Part shown: one piece after another, positions 43,440 through 54,125 of the stretch
How the letters are laid out: every line of letters begins with the position of its first letter
Numbering within the stretch: position 1 is the stretch's first letter
Origin: Prostheceraeus crozeri
Taxonomy: Eukaryota; Platyhelminthes; Polycladida; Euryleptidae
DNA: 64,000 nucleotides
Assembly (NCBI GenBank): GCA_907163375.1
Contig: CAJQUW010002202.1
Location: 310,001 to 374,000, forward strand
Reading direction: 5' to 3'
Made by a program: the position numbers and the translations under genes
The notes under the pieces: generated by a model
The model's input: only the letters and a program-made list of their open reading frames with translations
What the model was told of the DNA's origin: nothing
The model's database searches: none

Positions 43440-44876
43440 TCCAAGGTCTTGTAAATTTCCTAACCTTTTCCTTCATGTTAGCGGGTTTTCAGAAACATTA
43501 CCTTGTCTCCTACCTCATATCGTTGGTCACTTGTCGCTTTTACATCATAATTATGTTTTTGAGCTTGTTGCTGTTTAGTGGCATTATTAGCTGTTGCGTC
43601 CCAAATATTCATCAATGTCTCTTGCAAATCATAAACATGTTCTGAGGTCTGCTTTTCCGATACTGTCTGATGGTCGAGTTCGAAATCAACTGGTAATCTC
43701 ATTTTGTCTACCATAGATTGCTGCGGAAGGGGGAAATCCTGTTGTACAATGTGTACTGGATCTGTATGCCCACAGACAATATGATAATGTTAAGTCCCAG
43801 TTTTCTCTATCAGATTCTTCATGTGACATCATTTCACAGTTCTGTTGAATCCCTCTACTCTACCATTCCCCTGAGGATGGAACGATGTCGTTCTTGACTT
43901 TATCGTTCCCAACAGGTTACACAGTTCGCTAAATAATTTTGATTCGAATTATTTTCCTTGATCACTATGTATTCGATCAGGTACTCCATGACGACAAATC
44001 CATTCTCGTAAAAGTGCTTGGGCTACAGTTATATTAGTTTTATCTGTTATCGCAATAGCTTCTGCCCATTTAGTAAAAAGGTCAACCATCGTCAATATAT
44101 ATTTATTACCTCGCTTAGTTTTGCGTAGAGGTCCCACTAAATCAATCTCGATACACTACATAGGTCCTCCGACCACAATAGGTGTCATTGGAGTTCTGAT
44201 TTTTGGTATTGGTCCTTTGAGAGTAACGCATATCTCACAATCATTTAGAAATGTTGAGATATCGTCGCGTATATTTCGCCAACAAAATCTTGTTCGTAGT
44301 TTGTGATATGTTTTGTCTCGACCTAAATGTGAGGATCCCAAATCACTGTGACATTTTTGTATCACTTTCAGCCTTTCTTCTTTTGGAACTATTATTTTCT
44401 TATCTTTGCCATCTTTTTTGTATAGAATATCATCTTCCACAATTAGCATTTCCCATAATTTCATTATTTGTTTGATTTCTTGGGTACAATTTTCTAATCG
44501 TTTAGAAGATGGTTTGTCGTTCGAATTTCGGTTCTTAACCCATGAAATTATTTGTGCGAGATCTGTATCCTCCTTAGTTTTTGCTTTAATTTCTTCTATT
44601 CTGTAGCCTGCTGTCCATAAGTTATAAATCATTATGTCGTCATCTTCATCCAATCTTTTAGAATTGTTCTCCGTCTCGTTGGCTATTACAGTCGGAATCC
44701 TTGAGAGTGCGTCAGCATTTCTATGTGAAGTGCATGCTCTGTAGATACAACCAAAATTGAATTCTTCCATCACTTGTAGCCACCTCGCCAAAATTCCTCT
44801 TGGTTCCTTAAAACTACGTAGACATTCCAGAGCTTTGTGATCTACCCTTGCGGTAAACTTTTTTCCCGATAGGTAT
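43440..44876 (-). mobile_element. Gypsy integrase and RNase H end
   Basis: The minus strand shows RVDHKALE and MARWLQVMEEFNF (end of RNase H), NADALSRIP, HSDLGSSHLGRDKTYHKLR (integrase zinc region), GPLRKTKRGNKYILTMVDLF, WICRHGVPDRIHSDQGK and a C-terminal tail with KHNYDVKATSDQRYEVGDKV. This is the standard Ty3/Gypsy order. Part of a fossil element. Confidence 0.88.
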
Positions 44877-44884
44877 ACATTGAA

Positions 44885-45962
44885 CAGTGGCGTCTTCTCC
44901 GTACCTGCGAGGCCTTCGGCGCATCCTCAAAAATAATTTTCCAACAATTATAAAAATGAAAAGTGTCATCATTCATTTAAATTCGATGGCTTCTCGTGAT
45001 TGCTGTGCACAGCTTTCCGTTTCAAAATCAGACGCTCAACCTCAGAGCGAACAGTTTTGCAGCACGTGCTCGAATCACAGCTGTTTTCTTCGAACAATTA
45101 GACACACAAGCTAGTCGTGTGTTCAGACGGAGCAATGATGTTACGACAGCGAAAGAGAGTTGTGTGCGTGTGGGGGAGTTGTGTGTGCGCACGCGCCCGC
45201 GACAATATTGGCTTTCCCGATAGACATAATGCTTTGCCCTCTCCAATTTTTGCAATGAAATTCTACGCAGTTCTTGATCAAGGCGAGGGAACCTAAATAT
45301 AGTAAGGGAGGCGCAACCCAATTGTTCTTGGATTCGCTTAATGTCGGAGAGGCAAATACGTCGACAGTAGCAGATGGCTGACGTTCAGACAAGACTGTGA
45401 TCAGATGATGAGCGTTCTCTAATGAATGCAGAGTAATGCATCTGACTCGAACACCCAGATTCGGTAGAATTCCATAATTTGCTTTTACGTGACTGATGTG
45501 ACGCTATGTTTAGTACTGCAGATGAGATCATAACCACGCCTTTCGTCCGAAGGGAATATACTGGAAAGATGACAGTCGTCAAGCAAGGTAGACCAACACC
45601 TGATATAAAATGAAAGTAGTCTCTGAGAAAGAAATAAGAAGCTACACAAGACATTTTAATGCATCAAAATTTTAAACATGTGAGTGGCTGACCGGCCGTG
45701 AGAAACACAGGAAACTGTTGGCCTTGCCTCCTTTTTTCTCGAGAAAATGTGGTCTCAGCTCCTTGAGTAAGACGGTTAAGCGACATGGGCAATCACTTCT
45801 CATGTGCACATTCACTTGGCCTTAAAAAATGTTCGGGATGTTGTTATTAAAAATTCATTTAAATTCATGAAAATTAATGTTGCAGCATAAAAGTGTTTGG
45901 TATAGAAATAGTATTCCAATGCCGAGTGAAGGCCTATGGTCTGGGAGCACGCGACGCCACTG
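44885..45962 (+). mobile_element. hAT element (non-autonomous) in the Gypsy RNase H
   Basis: CAGTGGCGTC at the left and GACGCCACTG at the right are inverted termini, flanked by the 8-bp duplication ACATTGAA (44877-44884 and 45963-45970). The 8-bp duplication and CAGTGGCG ends are hAT hallmarks. On the plus strand near 45674-45740, CEWLTGREKHRKLLALPPFF resembles the WL-x-G-C...KL-x-C-x-PCLLF zinc region found in many hAT transposases, with stops in the frame. No catalytic domain remains. Confidence 0.9.
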
Positions 45963-46327
45963 ACATTGAAGTAATCCATAAATGTAACCGAAGCTAACAT
46001 CTCTCTTTTCGTTGGTGCGTAATTGCACTGTCGCCTGTTCACAGATTTACTGGCGTATGCTATGACTTTTCATTGCCTGAAGCATCCTTGTCTAATATAA
46101 ATTTGCCGGCACCCTCTGAAAAGTCAGGCATTGTCAGAATAGGTGTAGACGTTAGTAAATTTTTTAATTCTGTGAATGCTTCGTGGCATCTTGCCGTCCA
46201 TATAAATTGGCCATCTTTTTTTGTTAATTCATTCAATGGTCGGGCGATATGTGCGAAATTCCTGATAAATATGATTAGTAGATGCTAACCGCCTAGTATG
46301 ATACCGGTAGTATGATGCTAACTCCAG
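45963..46327 (-). mobile_element. Gypsy RNase H start, between insertions
   Basis: The minus strand reads EFLELAS, then RNFAHIARPLNELTKKDGQF, LLTSTPILTMPDFSE and VIAYASKSVNRRQCNYAPTK, the usual start of the Gypsy RNase H. It is bracketed by the LINE on one side and the hAT element on the other. Part of a fossil. Confidence 0.8.
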
Positions 46328-46477
46328 AAATTCATCAACGCTTCAACGGCGGTTGTGTGTCTATTGCTGCTCCTGCAATCATTCAATTTGATTGCATGAA
46401 ATAACGGGATCTGACTGTTATCAACCATTTTGATGGAACCCGTTGAAAACGATAAGTTTTTCACGATAAGCTCTTTA

Positions 46478-46523
46478 TCGAGTACTTTCGGTCACTGCAC
46501 GCGACCATCGTCAGGACATGAGT
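46478..46523 (-). ncRNA. Hammerhead-like motif in the left PLE repeat
   Basis: Inverted counterpart of the motif at 48498-48552, with the core at 46514-46508 and GAAA at 46489-46486 on the minus strand. It is antisense to the PLE coding strand. Confidence 0.55.
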
Positions 46524-48497
46524 GATTGGCTATATGGTTGCAGTGATTTAGACAAAGCTTATGTTCGCAAGCGATTGTCATCTGTTCTACGTAATGCTCG
46601 TGCTCCATCATCTAATTTGACCTCTTCTGAGAAGTCTGCAGTGAAGCGTTTACGAGAAAACGCTGAATTGTCGGCTGACAAGGGCAACACTACGGTTGTA
46701 CTGGACAGAAACGAATATGACCACAAGCTGAGCTGTCTAATTGGTTCGGGACCTTATGAGAAATGCCCCACGGACCCGAGCCAAAAGTTGAGAAAGGAGC
46801 TACATCGTCTCCTTATGCCCATCGTTAACGACGGGCGGATGACAAGACAGGAGCTACTGAGATTGTGTCCCACATTTTTTCAGGTGCCTCATCTTTTCGG
46901 CCTTCCCAAGGTACACAAAGAAGGGGTTCCTCTTAGACCTATTATATCCATGGTTGGGAGTCTTTATTCCGAGATCTCCAAGAAGCTAGCGTCTGTTATG
47001 AAACCTTACGTCAACTTGGCCCCTTCTTTTGTTCTGAATTCCGAAGACCTGATCTATAAGCTGAGGTCACTTCATCCTTCCGATGGTTGTCTTTTGTCGT
47101 TGGATGTGGACTCCCTGTTTACCAATGTGCCGTTGGAGGAGACGATTATGGTCTTTGAGTCTCTGCTCAGTCGTGATGGTGATCTTGTTTCTCGAACCAA
47201 TTGGACAATTGAGGAGATAATTTCACTATCAAGGTTGGTTCTCAAGTCAAGTTACTTCAGGTATGGTTGTGACATATACATCCAGACGGATGGTGTCTCT
47301 ATGGGCAGCAGTTTGGGTCCAATTGCCGCAAACATTTTTATGACTCATTTTGAGGAATCGGTGCTGGATCACGCCGGATCTTGTGGAATTCCCCTACCTA
47401 GATTATGGTTGCGTTACGTGGATGATATCATCTTGTGCTGGCCTCACTCAGACTAGGAGTTTGATGCTTTCATGTGTGTGCTTGACTTTCGCCTTTCCAT
47501 AAAGTTCTCTAGAGAGTTGGAGTCGGATCGTCGTCTATCTTTTCTGGACGTGTCTATTCTGCGTGGTGAGGACGGTTTTTCTTTTTCTGTTCATCGTAAG
47601 GACACTCATACGGACAGATATCTCCGTCGTGATTCTGCTCATCCGAAGAGTGTTTTCAAGGGAGTTGTGCGCTGTCTCTCGGATCGTGCTCAAAAAGTGT
47701 GCTCCAAGGAAAACTTAGAAGCTGAAAAACAACATGTCATTGGTGCTCTTAAAATGAACGGCTATTCTAAAAAGGAGATTGAACGCTGGTGGCACTTGGA
47801 CTCTGGCAAGAGTTCGGACTCATCTTCAATTAAAGGAGGATCGAGAGCTACACTGCCGTATGTGAAGGGTGTCTCCGAAAAATTGGCGTCCATACTCAGT
47901 GACATCAATGTAGATGTGGCGATGAGACCTGTTTCCACTTTGCGATCCCAACTGGTGAACAATAGACCTGAGCCTGCTAAGGTCTTGGGCTCCGTCTACC
48001 AGATCAGTTGCGATGAGGAAAGCTGCGGATGGAGATACGTGGGCGAAACTCAGTGACCAATTGAGCAGCGAAAAAAGGAGCATCCGCGGAGCAAAAAAAG
48101 GAGCAAAAAATCCGCGAAATGGACGTGCTGCGTTCTGAGGTAGCGCAGCATTCAATGTCGACACAACATCCCATCTCTTTGGATAGTATGACTATCATCG
48201 ACAGAGAGCCAGTATGGAACAAGCGGATAGTGAAAGAATCCTTCTGGACTCAAAAGCTTGGTTCCTGCAATAAAGTGAAGCACTCTCTAAGTGATGCTTG
48301 GAAGTTTTAATGTCATTTTTTCTTTTAATTTCACTTCTGTCTTTTCGGGTAATTTTCGTTTCTTAGCTTCTACTTTTGTATTTTGTCAGTAGAGCCATAT
48401 AAATGTTTATAATTTGTTAGGTATCGGCATTCCCTAAGTTGGTGTATTGACTCTTTGATGTTCGCTCACAGCGTTCACGCATTGGTTTTGCTGTCTC

Positions 48498-48552
48498 ACT
48501 CATGTTCTGACGATGGTCGCGTGCAGTGACCGAAAGTACTCGATAAAGAGCT
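48498..48552 (+). ncRNA. Hammerhead-ribozyme-like motif in the right PLE repeat
   Basis: CTGACGA (48507-48513) matches the conserved C-U-G-A-N-G-A core. GGTC...GACC forms stem II, followed by GAAA (48532-48535) and then AGTACT as a palindromic stem III ending in the C of the cleavage site (48541). CTC...GAG can close part of stem I. PLEs are known to carry hammerheads with very short stem III. Confidence 0.65.
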
Positions 48553-48984
48553 TATCGTGAAAAACTTATCGTTTTCAACGGGTTCCCTCAAAATGATTCA
48601 ATTTGATATTGATATCTTCGGTCACAGTGGTCCATTCTCAGTGAATCTTGTATCAATCTCTTCGAGGTGCAGTGATCCGTGATTCTGTGAAGGAATTATT
48701 CGTCGTCTACGCTCCGTTTATCCAATAATTGAGGATATTGTGTCGTCGCATCGCCTTCCTGATTACATTTCACTTCCGTAGTTTGTGGCCTTTTATGACA
48801 AGTTTCCAGATATCGTGCACGTCATGCAAGCGTTTCTGTAATTCTACAATCAAGAAGGTGTAACTAGCTTTCGCGATTCATCAAGCCATTGTGGTATATC
48901 GGTCACCGTTGCTGTCTAGCATCCAAATATACTGCGTTCGATCCCTGGTTGATACACTTCTTTTTTCCAATATTGTTTTGAAGC

Positions 48985-49713
48985 ATGACGAATAACAAGA
49001 AGTCTGCAGAAGCCAAAAGGTGGCTAGTTCCACGAGTTCGGCTGATCTTACAATACAGCAAGGAATTCAGCGGCTCAGAAATGATTTCTTGGAGTTAAAA
49101 CAGGAAATCAAAAGTGAAATAGTCGGTGTGATCAATGCCTCTGTGTTGAACTTGCAAAAGGATCTGGATGAGAAAAAACGCCAGAATTGAGACTCTAGAG
49201 AGCGAAGTCTCGTCCCTGAAGGAAATCTTGATAACAAATGAGATGTACAAACTAAAGGAAGAAAGGAAAGCCATATCTTGCAATTTGGTCATTCGTGGTG
49301 TGATGGAAAATGCGCCAGAGTCACAAACGAACTTGGACCTAACGATTTCTAGGATAATGGAAGAAATTGTACCAAACACGCATATTTCAGTCATGAAATC
49401 GCACAGAGTTGGTAAGCCTAATCAAAATAGGCCACGTCCGATCAAAGTTGTTTTGGATGGCGGAGAAACAAGAAACACTGTACTTAAAGCTTCACGAACA
49501 CAAAGAAGTGTACTGAAGCAAAAACGAATGTTTATCGATGCGGATCGCACTTTTCTGGATAGGCAAGAAGCTTACAGACTGAGAGAGAAAATGAAACTCC
49601 TCCGAAGTCAGTATCCCGATGACGAAATATACATCCGTCGTGGTGTATTGATGATGAATGGTTCTGAGGTTGATCGTGAAGAACCCCTGCGACAAATCTT
49701 CCCATGCAAGTGA
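48985..49713 (+). pseudogene. LINE ORF1, coiled coil plus RRM-like domain
   Basis: ATG at 48985 starts MTNNKKSAEAKR. The frame slips near an A/G run at about 49015 into a coiled-coil stretch (GIQRLRNDFLELKQEIKSEI) and slips back near an A-run at about 49171 to the long frame ending at 49713. That part holds SCNLVIRGVMENA and later KASRTQRSVLKQK, resembling the RNA-binding RRM-like and C-terminal domains of L1/CR1 ORF1 proteins. It is an RNA-binding chaperone in its family. Two compensating slips break it. Confidence 0.65.
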
Positions 49714-52212
49714 CTGGCCTCGAGTGAAAACAACAAATCCCTATCCTTGATTTTATCAAATGTTAGATCACTTGTTAACAAAAAATCTGAATTAGAACTT
49801 TTTGTATCTTCCTTTTACAACAGATTATCTTACTTATGTATCACTGAATCTTGGTTGCACGACGATTATCCGGATAACTTGTTGCATATTCCAAACTATG
49901 GTGTCGAACGAATGGATAGAGCTAACCGGCTTGGCGGTGGTGTTTGCATTTTCTTTTTAAATAATCTGTTCCTTAAACGTTATTATCCACCTGATCATCC
50001 CGACTTCATGGAATCTGTTTGGTTGGTGGATTTCTCTCATGAAACCATACTTGTTGTTACCTATATTCCGCCTCATGAATCCACCATGTACAAGGATGTT
50101 ATAAACGACTTTTTCTCCTATCATATTGGGAACCTAATGAGTCGGTACTCAAATTTCAAAGTCATTTTGGCTGGTGATTTTAACAAATTTTGTGTGAATG
50201 GCATTGGAGAATTATTTGGTTTGCTCAATATTGTGAACAAGCCTACAAGAGGAAGCAACGTTTTGGACTATGTTTTGGTCAGTAATTGCTTTTCCGATAG
50301 CAAGTGTGAGATCGGGCCTCCCTTCGGAAAATCTGACCACAACACCATTCATGTCGAATTAAAGTCAGTTATAAAAGACGTGATAAAGCATGATATTGTT
50401 GTATATGACTTTAGAGATAGACACATTGCTTTATTTTTGCAGAAATTGTCTACCGTGAACTTTCATGACATGTATCGCATGACTGACATTAATATGAAGG
50501 CAGAGTTTCTCAAAAATTCTCTAAATGATGCATTTCCTGTTATTCCAAGGAAAACTGTGGTGATGACCAACAAAGACAAGCAGTGGCTTACTCCTTATCT
50601 AAAAGGTCTCATTAATGAAAGATGGGAAGCCTTCCGCAACTGTGATTGGGGAAAGTACAATTATTTGAGGACTAAGGTGAAAAACGGCATTTCACATGCA
50701 AAATTAATGTGGATACATCAATGCGAAGAGTCCTCGAAGGGTATGTGGCAAATGGTGAATTATCTTACTGATCGCAACCAAAAACCCAGATTACACGATG
50801 TGGTGATGAAAACTGAAGACTGTTCGTTACCTGACTTAACAGAGAGGATCAATGGGATTTTTCGGGAATCATTCTCTCTAAGGTCTCCAGAGTTTTTCGA
50901 TATTCATGATGAGATCTTCTGTGAAGATGATGAATGGTTTCCTTTGGTAGATCAGGACTGGATTTTTAAAGAATTGTGCAATTTGAATGTTAAAAAGTGA
51001 ACTGGATTATATGACATTTCTCCACGTCTGTATGTTGCAGCTGCGCACTTACTGGATGGTCCCTCAGCACATATCCTTAACACATGTATTCTAACAAGAA
51101 CTGTTCCTGATTTGTGGAAGATAAGTCGCGTCATTCCGATCCCGAAAACTTCTCGTCCTGGATTATCTACACTTCGGCCCATTTCACTTTTGCAAATACT
51201 TGCAAAGCTCCTTGAAAAGACAATTCTTCAGGACGTCAGGACCAAGATGCTGGGCTACATAGATAGAACTCAATACGGCTTTCAACCCAAGCTATTAACC
51301 ACCTCTGCCATCATAAAGTTGCATGATGTAATGACAAAGTGGCTAGATTCTGAGCTGTGCAATGGTTTGAGTGTTATATTTTTTGATATAAGCAAAGCAT
51401 TTGACACTGTGCCGCACCATCTACTTCTTCGTAAGCTCATTTCGAAATCCACTGTCCATGGTGGTCAAATTCCTTTTGGTTTTATTAAGTGGCTGTATTC
51501 ATATTTGAACAATCGGTTTCAATCAGTATGCATAAATGGTGTGTACAGCAACTTTTCAGAAGTGACAAGCGGAGTGCCTCAGGGCTCACTGATTGGACCG
51601 CTGCTAAACCTATTTTTTGCAAGTGATCTACAATTATGTCATTGTTTTCCTGAGGTTGCATTAATAAAATACGCTGATGATACTGCTGTTGCAGTGCCAA
51701 TTTTTGAACAAAAGGCTGAACGAACAAATGATGTCATCAACTTTGTGAATTCTTGGCGTCTTGAAAACGAAATGAATTTAGATCTCACCAAAACCAAACA
51801 CCTGTTTGTTAGTCGAAGTATCGATGTAAACAGAATCTCATCGCAGTTTACCATTGAGCTCTCGCCAACTGTTAAGTATCTTGGTGTTTATTTCAATGAA
51901 AATTGTACATGGAAAGATCATTTTCAGCATATCGCAAAGCAAGCCCGTAAAAGCCATTATTCTCTTCAATCCTTGCGCTTTCCCTTGTCCAGCGAACAAT
52001 TGAAATCAGTATACATATCAACTATCAGGAATGCTATGGAGTACGCGTCTGCGGCTTTCTGCGGTGCATCAAGATCAGAAGTTCAAATTTTAACTAAAAT
52101 TCAGGACCGCTGTCACAGACTTTTTTGTGAATCAACCGACTGCGAATGTCTCACACCCGCTGAATTATCTGATCCCTACGAAGCTGCCATCTGGACGTTT
52201 TTCTGTTCCTAA
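49714..52212 (+). pseudogene. LINE ORF2, APE endonuclease and reverse transcriptase
   Basis: The frame continues directly after the ORF1 stop, without shift. Endonuclease blocks: LILSNVRSLVNKKSEL, CITESWL, VILAGDFNKF, NVLDYVLVSN and GKSDHNTIHVE. RT blocks: VIPIPKTSRPGL, LRPISLLQILAKLLEK, IIFFDISKAFDTVPHHLL (motif A), SGVPQGSLIGPLL (motif B) and IKYADDTAV (catalytic Y-A-D-D). One in-frame TGA at 50998-51000 lies between the domains. Close to the stop at 52212 the frame probably slips, since GRFSVPKSRTIRR continues in another frame. Confidence 0.85.
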
Positions 52213-52358
52213 AAGTAGAACAATCCGAAGACAGAAAACTTCTATTCATAAAGTCATAGAACTACATAACCTCAAACTTGTGCGTTGATTTTCCTTGTAT
52301 TCACTTGAACTTTGTTTTTGATTTTCATTCTATAAATAAAAAACCTCTATCTAAATTC

Positions 52359-53228
52359 CCTTACTTGTCTAGCCGTGGTAGGTTTTGGCCAGTGTTTTAC
52401 TTTTTCAATTTTTTCTGGGTCTGTTGATATCCCTTCTGGATTTACAATATGTCCAAGATATTTCACTGTGTCCAATCCCCATTGACATTTTTTGTATTAA
52501 GTTGTAAATTTGATTCTCTCAGTCTCTGTAACACTAACTGAATGTCAGTTAAGTGATCTTCCCACGATTTACTGAAAATGATAATATCATCTAAATAAAC
52601 AAGACAAATCTTTCCGGACAAACCTCTGAGTTTGTCGTCCAACATTCGCTGAAATGTGGCTGGTGCAGAAGATAATCCGAAGGGAAGGACATTAAATTCA
52701 AAAAGACCTTGTTGGCAAATAAATGCTGATTTCTGTTTGTCGTTTTCTGCTAGGGGTATCTGCCAATAGCCCGATTTTAGGTTTAAAACGGAAAAATGCT
52801 TGGCTCTACACATAGCATCCAGTGCGGTGTCAACTCTGGGTAAAGGATATGAATTATATCCACAGACCTGATTCAATTTTCTGAAATCTACACAGAACCT
52901 TAGAGTTCCATCTTTTTTTGAACTATCACAATGGGACTCGCCCATGGGCTGTTGCTATAGGATATGACCCCATGTTGTAGCATTTCTTCAATTTGTTTGT
53001 CGACTATTATTGGGATTTTGTTTCAGATGAGAGCGTTAGAGGAAACAATGTTGTCGCGATAAAGACATCTTTCGGTTGGATTTTATCGGGTTGAATGGAT
53101 GAAAGTTCTGGAGATTCTGGTAACACATCAGTGAATTTGGTGCAGTCTACTCGGCAGGTTGACGATGAGTTTTTTTTCATCTTTAAAGTCTTTCTTTGAC
53201 TTAGAATCTCTCGGAATTTTTCCTTCAT
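52359..53228 (-). mobile_element. Gypsy reverse transcriptase remnant
   Basis: The minus strand reads DGTLRFCVDFRKLNQV, YPLPRVDTALDAM, GLFEFNVLPFGLSSAPATFQ, CLVYLDDIIIFSK (catalytic Y-L-D-D) and VKYLGHIVNPEGIS. It ends at the LINE boundary. The upstream 53007-53228 is a pre-RT linker. Part of a fossil. Confidence 0.88.
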
Positions 53229-54125
53229 AGAAGCTGATTCGTGTCAGATTGATCCATTGTATAGTCATTTCAAAGAGACGGTTAAATTTGATGGCAGTCG
53301 TTATGAAGTAGCACTACCGGTCACTCAAAGCATTGATAACCTGAAGAGCAATCGCTATAGCGCTTGCGCTTGTCTCAAAAGAATGCTTAATCGCCAAGAT
53401 TCATCAATGAGAAACATTTATGCGAAAGCCATCGATGAGTTAATCGTCAATGATTTTATCGAAGAAACTTCACAAGATCACAGAATGACATATTATATGC
53501 CGCATCACCCTGTCATCAATAGTAGCGAAACTTCCACGTATCGTGTACGTCCGGTCCTTGATGCTAGTGCAAAAGATATTAATGGCCTAGCACTTAATGG
53601 CCGAAGAGACATGGTGATCTTACTGTTTTTGAGTTGAGAGAGGCTGAGAAGATCTGTATTCGTCAAGACCAACAGGAATCGTACAAAGCTGAATTCGAGA
53701 TGTTGAAGTCTGATATATGTACATCGTCCAAGTTAAAAGATTCGAACTTACGTAAATTGAGAATAAGTATGAATGATGATGACATTCTTGTCTCCTCCGA
53801 AAGATCGAGTTCGTGTCCACTGATAATACTCCATCAAAAGTCATATCTGGCTCGTCTTGTCGTTCAGTTCTATCATGAATCTGTATTAACAACAATGAGA
53901 TTAAATACACGATAGATCAGATTGCCATGCAAAGGATGTGCGGCTGGTAGGATTCGAACCTACGACCAAGGTTAACTAGACCTGAGCTCTAACCAACTCA
54001 GCTATGTCATGGAGGAATCAACGCGACTCTTGCTGAAGTCCAACAAAAGTTCTGGGTGGTTCATGGTCGTCGAGTATGTAGATCAGTGATACATGAATGT
54101 CGAAAGTGCCGTCGTTTTGATGCTT
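53229..54125 (+). mobile_element. BEL/Pao remnant, RT start and pre-integrase zinc region
   Basis: The plus strand reads YSHFKETVKFDGSRYEVALP, AYACLKRM-like residues and VRPVLDASAKDINGLALNG (start of a BEL RT). After a large internal gap it reads SYLARLVVQFYHESVL and, beyond a tRNA-like insertion, AEVQQKFWVVHGRRVCRSVI with ECRKCRRF (H-H-C-C region). It is a broken fossil, internally deleted. It abuts the Gypsy remnant on the left. Confidence 0.8.
53891..54007 (-). repeat. tRNA-like insertion (tRNA-derived SINE or tRNA pseudogene)
   Basis: On the minus strand, TAGCTGAGTTGG (A box, 54004-53993) and GGTTCGAATCC (B box, 53960-53950) have tRNA spacing. The anticodon loop CTAGTTA would read AGT (threonine), and the T arm GTAGG...CCTAC pairs. 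The 5' acceptor strand is missing or does not pair with CAGCCGC, so it is not an intact tRNA. About 45 bases of unrelated tail follow. It lies inside the BEL remnant. Confidence 0.7.

Larger units (their letters stand above)
46393..48595 (+). mobile_element. Penelope-like element with inverted terminal repeats
   Basis: The 12-bp ATTCAATTTGAT flanks it (46381-46392 and 48596-48607). About 97 bases at 46427-46523 are inverted at 48497-48594, with a unique 34-base extension on the left, a layout known for PLEs. The coding part (46518-48310) shows ADKGNTTVVLDRNEY, VPHLFGLPKVHKEGVPLRPI, LLSLDVDSLFTNVPL, MGSSLGPIAANIF, RLWLRYVDDIIL (catalytic box) and the start and end of a GIY-YIG endonuclease (WRYVGETQ; IDREPVWNKRIVKES). 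It is interrupted about two or three times. Confidence 0.85.
46334..52352 (+). mobile_element. Near full-length APE-type LINE (Jockey/CR1-like)
   Basis: AAATTC flanks both ends (46328-46333 and 52353-52358), and the interrupted Gypsy sequence is continuous across the block, so these are the element's limits. The 5' leader (46334-46380, 48608-48984) is interrupted by a PLE. ORF1 (48985-49713) and ORF2 (49714-52212) follow, then a 3' tail ending in ATAAATAAA. About 3.8 kb without the PLE. The clade is given only as Jockey/CR1-like. Confidence 0.8.
41553..53228 (-). mobile_element. Ty3/Gypsy retroelement remnant with nested insertions
   Basis: On the minus strand, in order: RT (52960-52360), RNase H (46300-45970 and on from 44880), integrase (44790-43440) and a TatD-family frame (42818-41790). 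A purine tract (minus strand of 41551-41563) may mark the 3' LTR boundary. The 5' side ends against a BEL remnant at 53229. About 4.6 kb of the element remains once the LINE/PLE block and the hAT element are subtracted. It is a fossil with several breaks beyond the insertions; gag and the 5' LTR are not visible. Confidence 0.8.

Noticed and set aside
53938-54011. Intact tRNA-Thr gene
   Set aside because: The acceptor stem does not pair and the 5' end is missing, so it is called tRNA-like only.
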